A stretch of DNA of 64,000 nt from Paramecium tetraurelia (Eukaryota; Ciliophora; Oligohymenophorea; Peniculida; Parameciidae). Of this stretch, positions 10,253-21,737 are shown piece by piece; position 1 is the first letter of the stretch; the number at the start of each line of letters is the position of its first letter. Made by a program: the position numbers and the translations under genes. The stretch is taken from positions 625,027 to 689,026 of the forward strand of contig NW_001799641.1 in the NCBI RefSeq assembly GCF_000165425.1, written 5' to 3'. Below the pieces are notes generated by a model. The model had not been told where the DNA came from. It ran no database searches and saw only the letters and a list, made by a program, of their open reading frames with translations.

Positions 10253-13200
10253 TCATTATTAAATAACACCTTCCGCTATTTCCTCAATCTCATCGTCCTG
10301 ATAATCTTCAATGACCATCATAGGTGATTACATGGGGGTATGATCCTACTAAAAGAACTTCTATGGTTGTTGTTCATTATTTTAATCCACTGACTTCGTT
10401 GGTGAACCAATCTTAGACGATGAATGAATTGATAATTTCTTTTCCTTCTCAAAATAATCCTAAACTTGCTCTGGCTTTGGATGCAAAAACTAAATCTTAT
10501 TCTACTCACTTCTGAATTCTAAAAAGTTCATCAGAGCCTTCAAACATTTCTATTTGTCTGAAAAATAAATCGATTGGTACTAATTATGATAATCTATACA
10601 CTTACCTTCTTCAATTGCAATTCCGTTTCACAAAAATACATCTACTCAGTGGCATCCCAAGTCTTCATCTAAATCGATGACTCCTTCTCCTCTATGAACA
10701 ATATCACGAACATTCTCTTTGTGGTATTCAAATTGTTGGCCAAATGCAATATCAGAGTTCCCTCAGCCCTGGATCTAGTCAAAGTCTTCCTGTATTCTTT
10801 GTAATTAGAAAAGATTCTCCTATTTCTAAACTTGGTCTGCATAGGTCGAATCGTACTCTCCACAAACAAAATCACATTGTCATCAGGCTTCAATTTAACC
10901 CTCTGCTGATCTTATTAATTAAAACATAGATAGATGAATTTGGAGTTTATTATTTGCAAATTCTTGGTCAGAACCTTCGCCATATTCTCAGGACTCTTTT
11001 CATGAGTCAAGATCTCAGCATCATCAGGTGTTAAATACCAAGCGAATGGTTCCGATCTCTCCTTCAAGTTTTGAGCCTTGATCTCTAATATTCTTTCGTG
11101 ATCCTCAAACACTGAATCTCGATCTTAATTTAAAATCTTCTAAATCTTGTTCTTCACCTAACTTATCACGATCAAATATTTCTTCCCTGTGTAATTCATA
11201 GTCTCTTTGGCAAGTATATTTGTGGCATACGGTCTCTAAGATAATCTCATACTCTTATTGAAATTGGACTGATTCTACATTTAAGATTAGACCTGGATCT
11301 GGGATTCCACTCTACCCACTCCAACACTAAGTGGATTAATCAAGGATGATTGAATCCTGCTTTTATCAATCATAAGACCTCCTGCAAATTAGTCCATTCT
11401 CACTCCTTTTCTCAGATTCTAACTTAGAATCTTAACAGTATTTGGGTCCTTCACATTGAAATTGGGATACAACTTCTTGATGCTCTGTAAATCAACTTAC
11501 AATTTGGTCACATTGTTTTAAGAGTCATCATATGATTTCTTATCTAACAATTACTTAGAGTTAGTGTACACAATATTAATGAGAGTATTCCCTGTCTTCT
11601 CTTAATCAATCAATACTTCCTAGGCATCCTTTTCAATCATTTTTTCATCAACATTGATGTTTTATTGTTCATTTTACTGATTATCCTCAAAAGTAGTTGA
11701 TATCCCATCATCTTGAGCCTTCTAGAATTAATACTCATCAAATTTTATTATTCCATTCTCAATATAGATCTTATTGATAAAGTGACTTGCCAAAGATTAT
11801 GAGCCTAAATCAATCAATTAGAAATTATCATGAGAATAAGAGGCTCTCATTTTTGCTCTCCTTGAATCTTTGTCTTTTGAATTTTTGTTTACTGGAATCA
11901 ATTCAAAAGTATAGATGGTTTGACTTGGTATCTTCCCTGGCTACTTGTATACATTGATAATATAATAATCAGATTTATCATCCCCTCTAATTACTTTGAA
12001 GGATCTCTTTATAAACTCACCCAAATGCTTATTTTTCTCCTCAATCTATCTCTTTCTGGCTAATTTAGTTTGCAACCACTTCTTTAAGAGTTTCTTTCTG
12101 AAAGTAGATTAGGCTGCGATGGCTGCGTAAGTCATCATTTAGAATTTGGTTTCATGAGAGTAGTTCTTCTTCTTCTTTTTCATAATATGACTTTCTATCA
12201 TTATTATAGGTAGAGTCAATGAAAATTGGAACTTATTGAAATTGACAACCAGATTCTTCTAAATTAGAGAGATCAATGGAGTCATCAATGATCGATAATA
12301 TTGGATAGTCTTCATCTAATCATAATTAGAGAGAACTGAGAAATCGATTCTCTAAAGGTCCAATTAATCTTGTCTTTTGGTTTATGAGTTTATTAATTGA
12401 TCGCTTTATTAGGATAGTTTCTCTAAGTTAATCAAAAACTGCTTTTCTCTCAATCTCCTTTTACTTTTGAGAGTCTTGCTCCTCTCCACTAGATGACCCT
12501 AAGGAGTCACAAAGGTCAATTCCCTCATACTTAATTGGAGGTTGCCAGACTACTTGATGAGGAAATAGGATATCTCAATATAATGTTAACCATTGTTCAC
12601 AATGAATTTATGGATGTGCAATTTGGAACGTTTTAATTATTTATACAATTTGAATTTCTCCACCATTCTTTTTACCATCAACATCCCTTGGATCTTTTAA
12701 ACAAACTTTTCTCTCAAGAACAAAGACAAATCCCCTCTTAGATCTTCAAAATTATGAGTATGATCCTTTTCATTGATTGTTATAACCTTTGAGATTGTTC
12801 TACTGAATTCCTTGAAGAATCTGATCACTTGTTTATTGTTGAGATCTTTCAATCTTTCATCCACATATTTGGATTAGAATTGATGTGTGTCAATCTCAAT
12901 CACTCTTTTCTCATTAGTATTATTGAAATGAATAATTATCCTAACAATCATGTACTCTCTATGAAATTCAAAGAATAAAGTGCTTGATCCCTTTTGATAG
13001 ATGGCAATCACCACTTTATCAGTAATTTGATCATTTGGGAGTTCCTCTTATTCACGATCAACAGAGACTCCTTTCTTCGAAGATTTAGCATCATTAAATT
13101 CAAAAGCCAAATAGTCATCCATAATCTTCTGCAATTTGATTTCATCTTTTGAAAATACAATCTTATCATCTTAAAAGTCAATAAGAGGCAAAATGATATT

Positions 13201-16200
13201 CTAAGGGTTTTCTTTGATATAACTGTAAGGGAGATCATAATTGCTGATGAGATCTGATTTCAAGATTGAAGTCTTGTAGGTTTTGGTTGTATAGACATTC
13301 TATGCGTGAATGACAAACAACTACTAAGTCAATTAATAGAAGATCTGCAATTTAAATAAGCCATCTAGGAAAGTGACACTCAAATCTGACACGAAATCTA
13401 GATCATCCTTTAGTGAATGCTAGGATTTAACATCAGACAGTTAATCTTAATTGATATCATTAAATAGATTTGGATTGGTGCCATATTCTGTAGTAGGTAA
13501 CACATTTTAGACATATGCTTTGATTGATGCCTCGTCTTCTTCATCAACATGCTTAGTTGTTTTGACTCTTTGAGCTAATCGAACTTTGAAATCTCTAAAG
13601 ACATTCTGGAGAGTAGAAACAAAGTTTTTCTATTTGTTATCTTCAGCTTGATGATTCAATTTCATTTCTGGATCTTCCTCCAAACATGATACAAATTACT
13701 ATAAGTATTTATCTCTCAATGTAGATCCAATCTTCAATCTTGCATCGAGTGTGTTCTCCTTCTTTTGATTAATATCATCCTCCTCTCCTTGTTTTGACAG
13801 AATCTCTCCATGAACTTGATCGACACTCTTGCATTCAACTTTAGGCTCCCCCTTCTTATTTTTCACTATTCTTGACACCTCAACCATTCTTTATGCTACT
13901 GTTATGATTTCAGTTCGAGATAATGGATAAAACAATTTCTGATAAAATGGAACACATTTATCAAATGCATACACATGTTCTAGGTTCTTCGAAGTAATCA
14001 ATACACTTTAATATTCACTTTGACCCATCAGAGATGTATTCGGATCAGTCCTTTCTATTTCTAAATATAATGTCGTTAAGCATGCCCTTTAATTCATATC
14101 TGATCCATAAATGATTGCCCTTCTCACCAAAATTTCTCGCTCTATGTCTTTCTAATCACTAGTATTGAACTTAGCTTTATTGATCTTCTTTATGGTACAT
14201 CGTCTTCTTAACAAGTAATGTAAAACTGCTCTTTGAATTAATACAATCGAATCGGCTTTGCTTATCTTCGAGTATGTTTCCTTCCCTCCTCTTTTTTAAT
14301 AGTCCTCCTATTTTTATACCCAATAATTGGCTTCGTCACTATACTCTATACTCGGTCCATCCATATCTATTTTCAATATCTCAAACATATTTTCTCTTGT
14401 AACATCTCCCATATTTTAAAACACTATCTATTTGATTTCCAAATCATTTGACTTCTTCTAGGTTTCCTGATTTATTATGTATAAATAATGTTTCTTGCTC
14501 ACGATATTCTATGCCTTAACAATCTTTAAATAATGTCCAGTCACTGTCTTTATCAAGTTTGTTGAATATATCTGCTTCTACTTCTAATTCACCCATTTTT
14601 ATACTCTAATCCTCTGTAAATAACCTTTCATAAATGATTAGATGAATTTTATTGAGGCTAATTCTTTTTCACTCAATTTCTTAGTGTAAAGAGGTGGCCT
14701 AATCTCTCTGATTTCCTCTTCATATGGAACCACATCGTTATATTCAAAATTGTTAATCCCCTAAATGTAAAGCTTATTGCTATCAACCAAAATAAGTTCC
14801 TGCAATATCACTGCTGTTCTCTAAAGTGCCTATCTGAACTAGGTTTTGAATTCAGTTAAGCATCTCACTACGTACTTCCCATCCACCTCATTCATTATGA
14901 TAAATTGTTATGCCACAGTTTGTAAGTTCTTCAGATTCCTCAACAATTAATTCTCCTCAATTATAAAGCACTCTAAATCCTCGATATATTAATGCAACAA
15001 TCCGAGAGACTTCAAGAAACTCTACGTATCCATCTCAAAATAATATTACTATTCTTTTCTCTTGTTTTTGACTCCATTGACCAGTGAAAATCGTACAAAG
15101 GAATCATCATTTGTTATTCCAAATGTAAATATGTAAGCATCTCTAAATGGTTCTATCTTCTCATGAACCATCTAGTTGGGATGACAATAGCTCTACCTCA
15201 AGGTTTAGAATTGTCTAGACTTTACTACGTATTTATGTAAGAGCATTCTTTTATAAGCTTTATAGGTTTCCAATAAGGAAATGATTCGTTAATAGGCCTA
15301 ATTTTCTGTATTGGGAAATTTCTTTAATTTGTTTTTTTATACTATTTTCTTAGTAATCTCTCTCATTTTCAACTCCCTCAGCTTCCTTTTGATGAATCTT
15401 TGGAATTATTTCAGTTTCAATTCATCAGAAGGCAACAATTCTCCTTAATCCTTCTTAGCCTTTTTGAGACAATAAAACTTCTTCCTCTCCTTCTTCATCC
15501 TAAACTAAGCTTGTATTTTTGCTATGCTATTTGCATTATATATCTATTCCTCTATTTCCCTGATGATTTGTTATTCTTTTTCCAATAAATTCTCATCCAC
15601 CTTTTATTTGGATGTATTTTGCTTACTCAGAAAATTCAATCTTTGATCCTTAGTATTGGCTTTGACTGATGATACCTTCAAATCTGCAGACCTCTCATTC
15701 AGCCTCTATTTCTTAACTTCTGTATCTGAGGGCTCTGAGTTAGACCATTCGTCTATTTGAATCTACTCAATCTGATTCATCTTCTTATTACTAACTTGAG
15801 TTTCTTTCCTAGGTTGAATCTCCTCCTATTGCATTTTAAATTCAACTTATTTTGGTTCTGATCTATTCTCTACAGCCTTTTAGGGTTTGACCTCTTAGAA
15901 TGCTTCTTCATCTGTCATTCCTTTCTTAATGGTTGCACTGCTATCTCTTTTATTATTAAGATCCTCCATGTAATTATTTCTCTTAATCGTTGAGTACTTT
16001 TTTGTTTAACACATGGGAGTTGTTTACTAAAAACTCTCATCTGTTGGAACTTCGTAATTTTTCTTTAATTATAAGACTGTCTTAAACAAACCTGGCTATT
16101 GCTAGTTCATTTGGACTATCAATTTTTACTTGGCCAAGTGATGATGACTATGAAATTTTTAAAACAAAGGATCGTGGTTACCTAGATGTTCAAGCACAAA

Positions 16201-16989
16201 TTATAATGATCTTTTGTATTGTTTTACTGCTTCTTCCAAACGATCCAGGGCTTCCAATTCGAATCCATAGTTGAGATTGGCCAAAGCCAAACACCGAACA
16301 GTTTCAATTTGATTTGGATCAAATTCCTTCTTGCCTGATTGAATCGCTTTGAGAGAAGCCTTCAATGCCTTTTCATGCCTTGGGAATTAGAAATTATTCT
16401 TACATATTCATTTAACTTAAAACAGTTGTAATATTCAAATATGTTATTGTTTCCATCTTAATTTAGTCATACATCTGAACTAATTGTAGAGCATTCTCTA
16501 AAGCATTGAATGCTAACTGGGTTTGTCCGATTCTACGATAAACACAACCCATGTTGTTGTAAGCCAAACAACTATAAAAATAAGAGGGGGCATACGTACA
16601 TCGATGTGGGAATTTCCTAAAATGATTTATGTTGAATAATCCATTGGAGAATCAATATACATGTATCATGAAATCCATTCTTTTCAATTTGTGCCATTGC
16701 AAATTTGTTTAGTTGTTTAAACAGAGTATCCACTTCACTTTATTGCTGACTGGTTCCCTTTAGAGCCATGAGTTCTATTCTTAATATCAATAGTACATTT
16801 TTCGTAGAATCCCAATGACTCCAATACTTGAGTTTTCTTCAATTGTTAGTCAGGAGTTTCAATTGATGAAGCAGATGGTTTGGTGATTGGCTAAAAAAGG
16901 GATTGGTGAGCCGATTTTTTCCTTGCTGTGCTCTTTTGATCCACTTTTGGTAATGTTGAACTCGCCGAAGAAGGCCTCAATGGTTACAT
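10253..16989 (-). CDS. Very large TPR-domain protein with multiple IQ-like motifs
   Basis: A single frame is open from about 16,400 down to 10,600 (over 1,900 codons) without TGA; I checked it triplet by triplet. The N-terminal ~350 residues contain TPR repeats, for example YNNMGCVYRRIGQTQLAFNA and ALANLNYGFELEALDRLEEA. The remainder is charged and Gln-rich, with basic IQ-like helices such as FIQSFMKGYLQRIRV (a good IQxxx[RK]GxxxR match), LIQRAVLHYLLRRR and AAQSTFRKKLLKKWLQ, which may bind calmodulin or EF-hand proteins. Introns of 28, 25 and 26 nt occur near the ends (for example GTAAGTGTAT...ATTAG near 10,600). The start at 16989 (MQPLRPSS) is tentative, and one frame break sits at the T4 run 16833-16836. 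The full protein is about 2,200 aa, probably cortical or cytoskeletal. Function unknown. Confidence 0.8.
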
Positions 16990-17110
16990 TTACAAATGTT
17001 TTATATTTCAATTATTTTACTAATAATATCAAATGTAAGAAATATAAGTAGAGAGACACATCTTCCATTCTTCCGATATTGAGATTCAAAATACGTTAAA
17101 TAATACAAAA

Positions 17111-17410
17111 TCAATATAACTAGTCCAAAACCAACGTGCTGACCCTCCTTCTAAACAGCGGCGACTTGCACATTTGTAGTTTGCTGCTCTTTATCGTAGA
17201 ACATGAAGTGGCTTCGGAAACTTCGGTGTCAGAATCCATAGATCGAAACGAGAATATAGTTTTTTTCTTAGACAACTCAAAGTTAATCTGCTTTAACTAT
17301 GGATCGGTGAATTGCTCTAAAAATAACTCTCCCTCCAGATACTCGATAATCTTCTTCTCAGTGTCACTAATCTTCGTTGCCATTACCTCTTTGACAATAG
17401 TATCATTCAT
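17111..17410 (-). CDS. Small hypothetical protein
   Basis: An intronless ORF of about 99 codons starts MNDTIVKEVMATKISD, continues with an amphipathic helix (EKKIIEYLEGELFLEQ) and a Ser-rich middle (DSDTEVSEATSCSTIKSS), and ends SPLFRRRVSTLVLDQLY before TGA. A plus-strand ORF across the same bases is its shadow. I recognise no domain. It lies about 120 bp upstream of the giant TPR gene, on the same strand. Confidence 0.6.
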
Positions 17411-17517
17411 TAATAATCTTAATTATATTATGCTCTTCAAAATTTCTAATATCTTGTTTTAAACTAAAATAAGTTAATATTATTCAAAATAATTTAATTG
17501 TATTCCAAGATCCACAC

Positions 17518-17690
17518 TCAAAGACAATATGTTAAAAGATTTTAATTGATAATTTTATATTTCCATAGTATTTTACACAATTAATACCAAATCAACTCGC
17601 CAAATTCATAAGTTCCTCCCAACAAACCAACTCTAGAACCCCAATTCCATTGCACACTCTATTTGCTATCCAAAATTAAATCAAATCTTA
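17518..17690 (-). pseudogene. Orphan coding-like fragment
   Basis: Inside an otherwise AT-rich spacer, a GC-richer block at about 17,580-17,690 reads on the minus strand as SVQWNWGSRVGLLGG and then TYEFGELIWY, open to TGA at 17,518-17,520. The aromatic and Gly content is unlike spacer DNA. No upstream ATG in frame is visible, and beyond about 17,700 the frame hits TGA and becomes AT-rich. It may be the last exon of a decayed gene or a small gene whose first exon I cannot place. I do not recognise the family. Confidence 0.3.
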
Positions 17691-18423
17691 CTCACTAATC
17701 GATCTTAACACCTTTTATTATAAGTAAAATTATAATATAATCTCGGAGATATATTTTATATTTTCTTGAAATAAAATATATTAAATAAACCTTAACTGAA
17801 TAGTGAATCTCATGAAAACAAAGTATCTCATCAATAAGTATAACAAAATTTAATTATTAAATCACGATTGATTATATAAAATGAAGATATCTTGTATCGG
17901 CTTAAAATTTAAAATTTAATTTGAAAAGTCATTAACTACAATAGCATTTGAAACAGAAACAAAGTTAATAAATACTATTTGTGAATTTTCCAACATAAAA
18001 TAATTTTGAACTTTAGAAAAAAATAGAGATATTTTAGAATGAATACTTTGAAAATTATTATTATTTTGAATGAAATGTTCTTCTGTTTTGCTAGGAAATA
18101 ATTCGTTAATCGTAATTCTGAAATTGTGTAATAAACAAAATTTGATTTAAAAGTCAAAATCTATAAATTATTTTAAGGATCTAGACATTAAGGATACTTA
18201 AGAACTACAAAATATGATTTAAATCATATAATATAGTGAACTTGAGGAAAATTGATGAAAAAATTATAAACAATTCATAATAATATTGACTTTTGATTCA
18301 AATTTTTATGTTGATTAAAAATGTAGAGTAAATTTGAATGATAGAAATAATCAATCAAAAATATGGATATTTAGAATGAATATCAGGTTTTATCAATACT
18401 TAATTATTTGTATATAATTGAAT
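17691..18423. other. AT-rich spacer
   Basis: This holds no ORF I can support. The minus ORF at 17,975-18,157 is made of Lys/Ile/Phe/Leu codons from AT-rich sequence and has no motif. It precedes the PP2C-like gene on plus and may carry its promoter, though I recognise no element. Confidence 0.45.
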
Positions 18424-19350
18424 ATGGGTTTGTATTTAGCAAAACCTGATACGACAAAACTAACTCAATCTGGGAAGGTATTGGATTTTGCATACACGTC
18501 TACATCGTTGCAGGGTTGGTAAATCCAACAAGACGAATTTGTAATCATAAAGGAGAAGTTTGATCAAGATAATTGTCTATTCTGTATAGTGGAACAATAT
18601 GGGGGGATGGAGTATGGAAAGTATATTCAGGATCATATAGTGGAGGCACTAGTGAGTGACTCGGAATATAAACAGAAAAATTACGACAAAGCAATTGTTG
18701 GTCTATATGAAAGATTGGACAATTAACTAAAAAATTAATTTAAGGAGAGCACCAGCTACTAGGGTGTTACTCTATTATTAACATTGATTACAAACGAAAA
18801 CATTTATGTAGCGAATGCAGGAGTATTTCGTCCCTTTCGATATAATAGTTATCCAGGTGTATCATTCGATATGAAGGTAAGCACAAGGTAATGACTGTTG
18901 AACATTATCCAATGAACGATCACGAGAAACAGAGGATACTTGCTGCTGGAGGAGAGGTGTGGGAAAATAGATTGAATGCTCATCTCCCATACAGTAGAGG
19001 TCTGGGGAATTTTGAATACAAATCCAATTCCAACCTAGATCAGAGCAAGTAACTGCTAATTTCTGTGCCGAGCATCAAGTATGTTGATAAAGAAGAGACT
19101 GAATTGATTCTAATGGGAAGTCATGGTTTGATATAATTAATGATGAATTTTAGGCTTTTGGGAAACGTGGACTAACAATGCGATCTCGGAGGTCATTTTG
19201 GAGAGAATTCAATAAGGGAAGCCTCTGCCTGATATCTTGGAAACCATATGCGATTCGATCGTGGCATAGAATGTCGAGGGTGAATATGGGAAGGATAACA
19301 TCTCTAGCATATTGGTTCATTTCTAAAGAGAATAAAAGCAGGTTATTTGA
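18424..19350 (+). CDS. PP2C-fold protein, probably catalytically dead
   Basis: The frame starts MGLYLAKPDTTKLTQSG, like ciliate PP2C phosphatases, and continues with TSLQGWQIQQDE (family SMQGWRxxMEDA), VANAG, HYPMNDHEKQRILAAGGEV, PYSRGLGNFEYK and, late, GKDNISSILV. So the PP2C fold is preserved over its whole length. The metal-binding signature DGHGG is replaced by EQYGG, the usual Asp after ANAG is Val, and the CDGLWE motif reads SHGFWE; only the last Asp (GKDN) remains. It should therefore lack Mn/Mg-dependent phosphatase activity. A 28-nt intron beginning GTTTGATA restores the frame before FWETW. One single-base frame break lies near 18,874. The N-terminal MG could be myristoylated. Confidence 0.75.
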
Positions 19351-19586
19351 GTTTAATCAATGATTTAAAATGATTAATTTATTATATCTATATGTAAAAA
19401 AAATCACTACATCAACCCTTCTTGTTAACCCAATTAGAAGTACCGTTTTATTGTAGAGTTGTTCGGAAACATTTTTTTAAGGATAGAGTATATTAGTTAA
19501 AATAACACAATAACCTCATTACTATGACTTATGTACTTGAGTTTGGTATACTTTAGCATTAAAATACGGATGCTCCGAAATATATA

Positions 19587-20751
19587 ATGAACATTGAAGA
19601 ATCCACCAATTTCGAATGGTTAATCAAGCAGCATAGATTGGTTGGTTTCAAATTCCCATACCGAGGCAACTAGAAGGAGTTTTATGCTGATCAGACCGAC
19701 CTTATCTAACTCCGAATGAGATTGGGGAGCAAGATGATTTTTGTTAATCTAACTTAAACCTATAAGTATCTTTCTACGTTAGAAGCTGGATCGTTTGGTT
19801 AAGTATGAAATTATCATCTAGTTAATAGGTTACTACAAACGAGTGTTGCTTTAATAACAAGAAGGTGGCCATTAAACATATATTGCTAAATGGAAAGAAA
19901 GACTAATAGAGAACAATAGAGAATGAAATTCAGATTTTAAGATCGATCAAACATCCGAGATTAGTAGAGATTTACGAAGTCTTTAAAACTGAACTATATT
20001 ATTAAATTGTGACTGAATTTATTGAAGGAGATAATTTAAAACAACTAATATTCAATAAATCAAACCAAATTAAAAATGAAGAAATTTTAGAAATTATGCA
20101 AGTATAAATTAGATAAAATTGAAGTAATTACTCGAAGCTTTGACATATCTCCATCGGAACTAGATTCTTCATCGAGACATCAAACCAGCCAACATTATGT
20201 ATCACAACAACAAACTCAAATTGATCGACTTTGGGCTTGCTTGTTATGATGGCAAACAATTAATTGAAAATCCTAATTGCGGTACAGAAGGCTACGTTGC
20301 TCCTGAAGTCCTCAATGTCCATCAGACCAAAATTAATTACGATTTCAAAGTAGATGTCTTTGGGGCAGGTTGCGTTCTCTACATGCTTTTAACAGGAACT
20401 AAATTTTAATAATCAAATTAATCAAATGCAAGTTATCAAAAAAATAAAACCTATCAAAATAGCGAAAATAGTTAACTATTCGAATTGGTCAAAATTATGA
20501 CCAGGCCTAATCCACTTGACAGGCCTTCAAGTTTTTAGATTCTAGAATTAATTAGGTTAATTAAAGAGAATTGTGCCTATGACATCAGCCTATGGTATAG
20601 TAGCGCATTTAATCTCTCTAATTCAACTCACTCCTATCAGACTGCATCCACTGCTAGGCATATTCACTCTTCCAAAAACTAAAAAAGTGTTTGCAGTTTC
20701 AATAGTGCCAGAGGTATAGGATAGAACCTCTCCAAATAATTTTTAAAATGA
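19587..20751 (+). CDS. Serine/threonine protein kinase
   Basis: An N-terminal ~70-residue extension (FEWLIKQHRLVGFKFP) precedes a kinase domain with EAGSFGQV (Gly loop), KKVAIKHI (VAIK Lys), LHRDIKPANIMY (catalytic loop), LIDFGLAC (DFG), YVAPEVL (APE) and VDVFGAGCVLYMLLTG (subdomain IX). All catalytic residues are present. Introns are 26 nt (GTATGAAATT...AATAG) inside the Gly loop and 23 nt (GTATAAATTA...TGAAG) before the QLLEALTYLHR helix. The ~110-residue C-terminal tail is Ser/Asn-rich. It lies about 240 bp downstream of the dead PP2C on the same strand. CAMK/ULK-like features are suggestive, but the subfamily is not certain. Confidence 0.85.
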
Positions 20752-20844
20752 TTATAATGATTTTAATGTTGTTGTATTGGGTATTATTCTCAATGATGCA
20801 AAAATATTATTATTTTTTAATATTATATATGAAATCTATTTTTA

Positions 20845-21587
20845 TCATTTAAATCTCAATAGAATGCCTTTAAAAATAGGAACTCCACCGAAGTTTAACT
20901 ACAAAAAATGGAATTAGAATACGTACATTGTTTAATTACTTAGAATCTCTCCCCAACACTTATTCAGACTTCTTCTAAGTTAATTTAAATTCCCAGGATC
21001 GGGATCTCTCACGAGGATCTTCTATTGGATCTTCAGCAGGTCCAATAATTGGGGTTGTCTACTATTTACTATTTTCAAATGCAATTACTTGGGACTTGGA
21101 TTGCTGCTTGTTGTAGGAGGGAGTTGCTAATTCCCTTCTTTCTTTCTTCAGGATATCACGTTATTACTTAAAATACAAAGATTTTACATACTTTTTCAAC
21201 CTTTTTAAGATAATGACATTGAGATTTGAGAATGAAATTTTTCATAATCAAACTATTGCAAACCACTTTACATTAGAAGAGATTTTTGAAGAAATGATCT
21301 AACTGTATTCTTCTCTCTTCAATTAACTCTTCATCGTCATTGGTGGATCTCCACCAATTAGTCGGAGGAAACTTCGGCAAACTCGCTTTAAGAGTCGATA
21401 AGGATTCATGCAACAATTTAAGATGGGAATAGCGATAATCAACTGAAAAGGAGCATCTTTAATTATTTTCGAAGAAACTATATTTTAGAATCTGATGAAA
21501 TTCTTACATTAATTGATAATAGACTACATCATCATTCTTTTTGAAAGAAGGAACACATATTGAGATGGCAAACCCATTTTCTTACAT
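20845..21587 (-). CDS. PX-domain phosphoinositide-binding protein
   Basis: The N-terminal ~120 residues read as a PX domain: GFAISICVPSFKKNDDVVYY, SVDYRYSHLKLLHESL (the R-Y-S-x-F phosphoinositide segment), KASLPKFPPTNWW (the Pro-rich PPK-type loop) and LIEERRIQLDHFFKNL. The rest is basic and unstructured, with EDPIEDPRERSRSWEF and a C-terminal LNFGGVPIFKG. Introns of 30, 25 and 28 nt (GTAAGAATTT, GTATGTAAAA, GTACGTATTC) join the exons. The start at 21587 is the ATG before QENGFAIS; an upstream exon is possible because coding-like sequence continues past an intron-like stretch. PX proteins bind endosomal PI3P or related lipids. Confidence 0.72.
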
Positions 21588-21737
21588 ATAATTATTTATT
21601 TAATGTTTTTATATACTCACTTTATGGACTTTAAAATGTTTACTCGTCGACTACCTCCTTATCTTGCTCGAAAACAAAAAAACCAACTCAAGTTCCCAAG
21701 TTTCCCCTCCTCTTTACTTCTATACAGTTGTTACGAT

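Noticed and set aside
17136-17462. Plus-strand 108-codon standard-code ORF
   Set aside because: It is the antisense shadow of the minus-strand small gene starting MNDTIVKEV, which has an ATG, TGA stop and better composition.
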